This document shows, piece by piece, positions 4,584-6,986 of a stretch of 6,986 bases of DNA. Made by a program: the position numbers and the translations under genes. The stretch spans positions 1-6,986 of the forward strand of contig DASXUL010000068.1 in NCBI GenBank assembly GCA_036504855.1, in the 5' to 3' direction. The stretch comes from DASXUL01 sp036504855. GTDB lineage: Bacteria > Armatimonadota > DTGP01 > JAKQQT01. Within the stretch, counting starts at the first letter, position 1; every line of letters begins with the position of its first letter. The notes under the pieces are model-generated. The model saw only the letters and a list, made by a program, of their open reading frames with translations. It searched no databases and had not been told where the DNA came from.

Positions 4584-6623
4584 ATGGAACGCGTGAAAGA
4601 CCTTTGGAACGACTCGGAAGCCGCCGGCCTTTCGGATATCGATACGCTTGCCTACGCCTCACGCCTCCTTGGCGCCGACCCTGGCCTCGTGGTTTGGGGA
4701 GGCGGCAACACCAGCATCAAAACAACCGAGATCGATTTCCGAGGCCGCCAGACCCCCGTGCTCCGCGTGAAGGGCAGCGGCAGCGACCTGAAAGTCGCCA
4801 AACCGGCGGATTTCCCCGGCGTGCGCCTGGACGACGTCCTCCCCCTCATCGAGCGCGAAGCCATGTCCGACGAAGACATGGTCGCCTTCCTCGCCCACGC
4901 GCTGATGGAGCCAAGCTCCCCGCGCCCCAGCATCGAGACCCTGCTCCACGCCTTCGTGCCCGCCAAATGCGTGCTCCACAGCCACGCCGATGCCGTTGTA
5001 GCCCTCACCAACAACCCCAGCGGCGAGGCGCTGGTGCGCGAGGTCTTCGGGGATGAACTCGACATCGTGCCCTACATGCGCCCCGGCTTCCGCATGAGCC
5101 GCCTCATCGGCGAGGCCGCCCGCCGCAATCCCAACCTGAAGGGCGTGGTCCTCATGAACCACGGCCTCGTCACCTGGCACAGCGATCCCCGCGAGGCTTA
5201 CCGCCTGCACATTGAGATGGCCAACCGCTGCGTCAACCGCATCGCCTCCACCCCGTTCCGTCTGCCGGAGGCCCCGGCCGCCGTCCCGGGCGGGCGCCGG
5301 GCGCTGGCCGCCGCCGTGGCCCCTGCCATCCGCGGCATGCTGGGAAATGGGATCATGCGCTACGACGGCGCCCCCGAGGTCCTCCGCTTCGTGGACTGGG
5401 GCGGCGCCGAGGCCGCCGCCCGACAGGGCGCCGCCACGCCGGACCACATCCTCAGCACCGGCCGGCGCGCCCTCTTCGTCGCCCCGGATCGCCTGGACGC
5501 CGCTTCCGTTGTATCGGCCGCCCGCGCCGCGTTGGACCGCTGGCAGACCGAGTACCGCGCCTGGTTCGCCGCCCACACCACGGGCGAGACCATGCTCTCC
5601 CCAACGCCGCGCGTCTTGCTGGTGAAAGGGCTCGGCATGTTCTGCGCCTGGAAGGATGCCCGCGCCACGGACACGCTGCGCGACATCTACCATCACACCA
5701 TCGCCATCATGCAGGCCGCCGAGGGGCTGGGCGGCTACCGCAGCCTGAACGACGCCCTGGCCTTCATCAACGAGTACTGGCCGCTGGAGCTCTATAAGCT
5801 CAGCCTCGCCCCGCCGGAGAAGCAACTCGCCCGCAAGACGGCGCTCGTCACCGGAGCGGCCGGAACCATCGGAGCCGCCATCGCACGCCGCTTCGCGCAG
5901 GAGGGCGCGCACGTGGTGTGCGCGGACCTGGACGGCGCGAAGGTCCAGGCCATCGCGGACGGCATCTCCCGCGCCAACCCTCGCAACCGCGCGCTGGCCG
6001 TGGAGATGGACGTCACCAGCGAACCCGCCGTTCGCGCCGCCTTCGAGGCCGCCGCCCTGGAGTACGGCGGCGTGGACATCCTGGTGTCCAACGCCGGGTT
6101 CGCCCACAACTGCCCGGTGGAAAGTCTCACTCTGGAAGACTGGCGGCGCAGCCTGGATGTGAACGCCACTGGCCACTTCCTGTGCGCCCGCGAGGCGTTG
6201 CGCATGATGAAGCAGCAGGGGAACGGCGGCGCCCTCGTGTTCATCGCCACCAAGAACGTCACCGCCCCTGGTAAGGATTTCGCCGCCTACAGCGCCGCCA
6301 AGGCCGCCGAGGCGCAACTGGCGAAGGTCATCGCGCTGGAGGGCGGCCCGTTCGGCATCCGCAGCAACATCGTGAACCCGGATGCCGTGTTCGAGGGCTC
6401 CGGCCTCTGGTCCGCCGAGGTGGTTGCGGAGCGCAGCAAGTCCTACGGCATCGCCCCGGCCGACCTGCCGGACTTCTACCGCAAGCGCAGCCTGCTGAAC
6501 CGAACGGTTACGGCCAGCGACGTCGCCGAGGCCGCCCTCTTCTTCGCCGGCCCCCGTTCCGCCGCCACAACGGGCGCCATGCTCCCGGTCGATGCCGGCG
6601 TAAAGGAAGCCTTTGTGAGATAG
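4584..6623 (+). CDS. rhaEW: Fused rhamnulose-1-phosphate aldolase / short-chain dehydrogenase
   Basis: A 679-residue cytoplasmic fusion of the length usual for the family. The N-terminal class II aldolase part has GGGNTS (39-44), VKGSGSDL, SIETLLH with probable catalytic Glu118, and zinc ligands His132 and His134 (HSH) and His193 (MNHG). The C-terminal short-chain dehydrogenase begins at about 417 with nucleotide-binding TGAAGTIG (423-430), then NAG (503-505) and YSAAK (Tyr569, Lys573). Characterised relatives cleave L-rhamnulose-1-phosphate to dihydroxyacetone phosphate and L-lactaldehyde, then oxidise the aldehyde to L-lactate with NAD. Position 556, 13 residues before Tyr569, is where these enzymes usually have the catalytic Ser. 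Here it is Thr (ATKN, not the usual ASKN). The stop is TAG at 6621. No rhamnose isomerase, kinase, transporter or regulator lies beside it, so another sugar phosphate is possible. Also annotated as bifunctional aldolase/short-chain dehydrogenase. Confidence 0.9.
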   Translation: MERVKDLWNDSEAAGLSDIDTLAYASRLLGADPGLVVWGGGNTSIKTTEIDFRGRQTPVLRVKGSGSDLKVAKPADFPGVRLDDVLPLIEREAMSDEDMVAFLAHALMEPSSPRPSIETLLHAFVPAKCVLHSHADAVVALTNNPSGEALVREVFGDELDIVPYMRPGFRMSRLIGEAARRNPNLKGVVLMNHGLVTWHSDPREAYRLHIEMANRCVNRIASTPFRLPEAPAAVPGGRRALAAAVAPAIRGMLGNGIMRYDGAPEVLRFVDWGGAEAAARQGAATPDHILSTGRRALFVAPDRLDAASVVSAARAALDRWQTEYRAWFAAHTTGETMLSPTPRVLLVKGLGMFCAWKDARATDTLRDIYHHTIAIMQAAEGLGGYRSLNDALAFINEYWPLELYKLSLAPPEKQLARKTALVTGAAGTIGAAIARRFAQEGAHVVCADLDGAKVQAIADGISRANPRNRALAVEMDVTSEPAVRAAFEAAALEYGGVDILVSNAGFAHNCPVESLTLEDWRRSLDVNATGHFLCAREALRMMKQQGNGGALVFIATKNVTAPGKDFAAYSAAKAAEAQLAKVIALEGGPFGIRSNIVNPDAVFEGSGLWSAEVVAERSKSYGIAPADLPDFYRKRSLLNRTVTASDVAEAALFFAGPRSAATTGAMLPVDAGVKEAFVR

Positions 6624-6630
6624 TGAATAG

Positions 6631-6739
6631 TCATCAGTCGTCAGTCGTCAGTCGTCAGTCATCAGCCGGAAGGTTGACCCAAGAGAGCGCGGCGTCTGCA
6701 CAGCCAGACCCTCTGGGCTGATGACTGATGACTGATGAC
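6631..6739 (+). repeat. Heptanucleotide tandem repeats forming a long hairpin
   Basis: Five tandem heptamers lie at 6631-6665 (TCATCAG, three TCGTCAG, TCATCAG) and three inverted ones (CTGATGA) at 6718-6738. Segment 6644-6667 pairs with 6716-6739 along 24 positions. The only two non-Watson-Crick positions are G-U pairs in plus-strand RNA but C-A clashes in minus-strand RNA. The 48-nt loop contains a second small stem, GTCTG-CAGAC. It starts 8 bp after the aldolase/dehydrogenase stop, so it may protect or end that transcript, although no T-run follows. Short tandem heptamers of this kind resemble the STRR repeats of cyanobacteria. Confidence 0.7.
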
Positions 6740-6805
6740 CGAGCGCCGCGTTGGGTAGGATCTGTTACTGCGAGGCGCGAGGGCCAATCTGAGGCTCCGA
6801 GGGCA

Positions 6806-6891
6806 GGGCAAGCCCAGCCCCTACCCGGTAGGCCCGGCCGTCCACCGATCGGTGGATGGAGACACCGAACTGGTAGGGGCTGGGCTTGCCC
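6806..6891. repeat. Inverted-repeat element enclosing the second repeat-module copy
   Basis: Perfect 20-bp inverted arms (6806-6825 and 6872-6891) enclose a 46-bp spacer. The outer ten bases of each arm are themselves palindromes, GGGCAAGCCC and GGGCTTGCCC. The spacer holds a perfect 16-bp palindrome TCCACCGATCGGTGGA (6841-6856) within the 30-base segment 6831-6860 that recurs at 146-175. No open frame of note lies here. Confidence 0.8.
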
Positions 6892-6986
6892 ATTCGTTCC
6901 AACTAAGTCCGCAACCGACCATTCGCGTAGGAGCCTTTTGGGGTGAGTCTCACGCCTAACACCAACTCTGACCCAGGCTGCTGAGA
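6892..6986. other. Right-edge noncoding stretch
   Basis: No gene start, tRNA or terminator could be supported. A small inverted repeat GTGAG-T-CTCAC lies at 6943-6953. Local G+C drops relative to the genes. Confidence 0.3.

Noticed and set aside
4659..6317. A 552-codon minus-strand open frame.
   Set aside because: It is antisense to the well-supported aldolase/dehydrogenase gene. It is Gly/Ala/Val/His-rich without motifs and is an artefact of third-position GC bias.
6631..6739. Heptamer repeats as a CRISPR array.
   Set aside because: Units are 7 bp and contiguous, without unique spacers, and no cas genes are present.

Overview
This is a high-GC bacterial chromosomal window (roughly two thirds G+C by eye, strong G/C preference at third codon positions). 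It holds four complete genes, the tail of a transposase at the left edge, and noncoding gaps filled with palindromic repeats. The sequence does not fix the lineage. The mix of a YqiJ/YqiK-type flotillin pair, a fused RhaE-RhaW enzyme, an isolated trmD and abundant modular palindromes would suit an environmental, non-proteobacterial high-GC organism such as an Armatimonadota- or Chloroflexota-like bacterium. That placement is only a guess.

Layout. Positions 1-69 (+) are the last codons of what looks like an IS110-family transposase, followed at once by a hairpin (70-99). Positions 100-380 hold two palindromic repeats and, on the minus strand, a short open segment with coding-like codon use. 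On the minus strand, a YqiJ/NfeD-like membrane protein with a very His-rich loop (2481-3266) precedes a YqiK-family flotillin (381-2333), a known gene pair. Positions 3267-3629 hold a nested inverted repeat (3430-3585). The minus-strand trmD (3630-4385, GTG start) and a plus-strand fused rhamnulose-1-phosphate aldolase / lactaldehyde dehydrogenase gene (4584-6623) diverge from a 198-bp gap carrying a REPIN-like double palindrome (4412-4489). Positions 6624-6986 hold heptanucleotide repeats that fold into a long hairpin, then an 86-bp inverted-repeat element whose core recurs at the left end of the window.

Function. The four genes do not form one pathway. The flotillin and its OB-fold membrane partner probably build a membrane-associated scaffold. 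TrmD makes m1G37 in tRNA and is essential in most bacteria. The fused enzyme would split L-rhamnulose-1-phosphate and oxidise the lactaldehyde product, but no other rhamnose genes are visible.

The most unusual feature is in the noncoding DNA. The gaps at both ends and the trmD/aldolase gap all carry palindromes with a GGC-TT-GCC or GGC-AA-GCC centre in different flanks, which suggests related small repeat families spreading in this genome.
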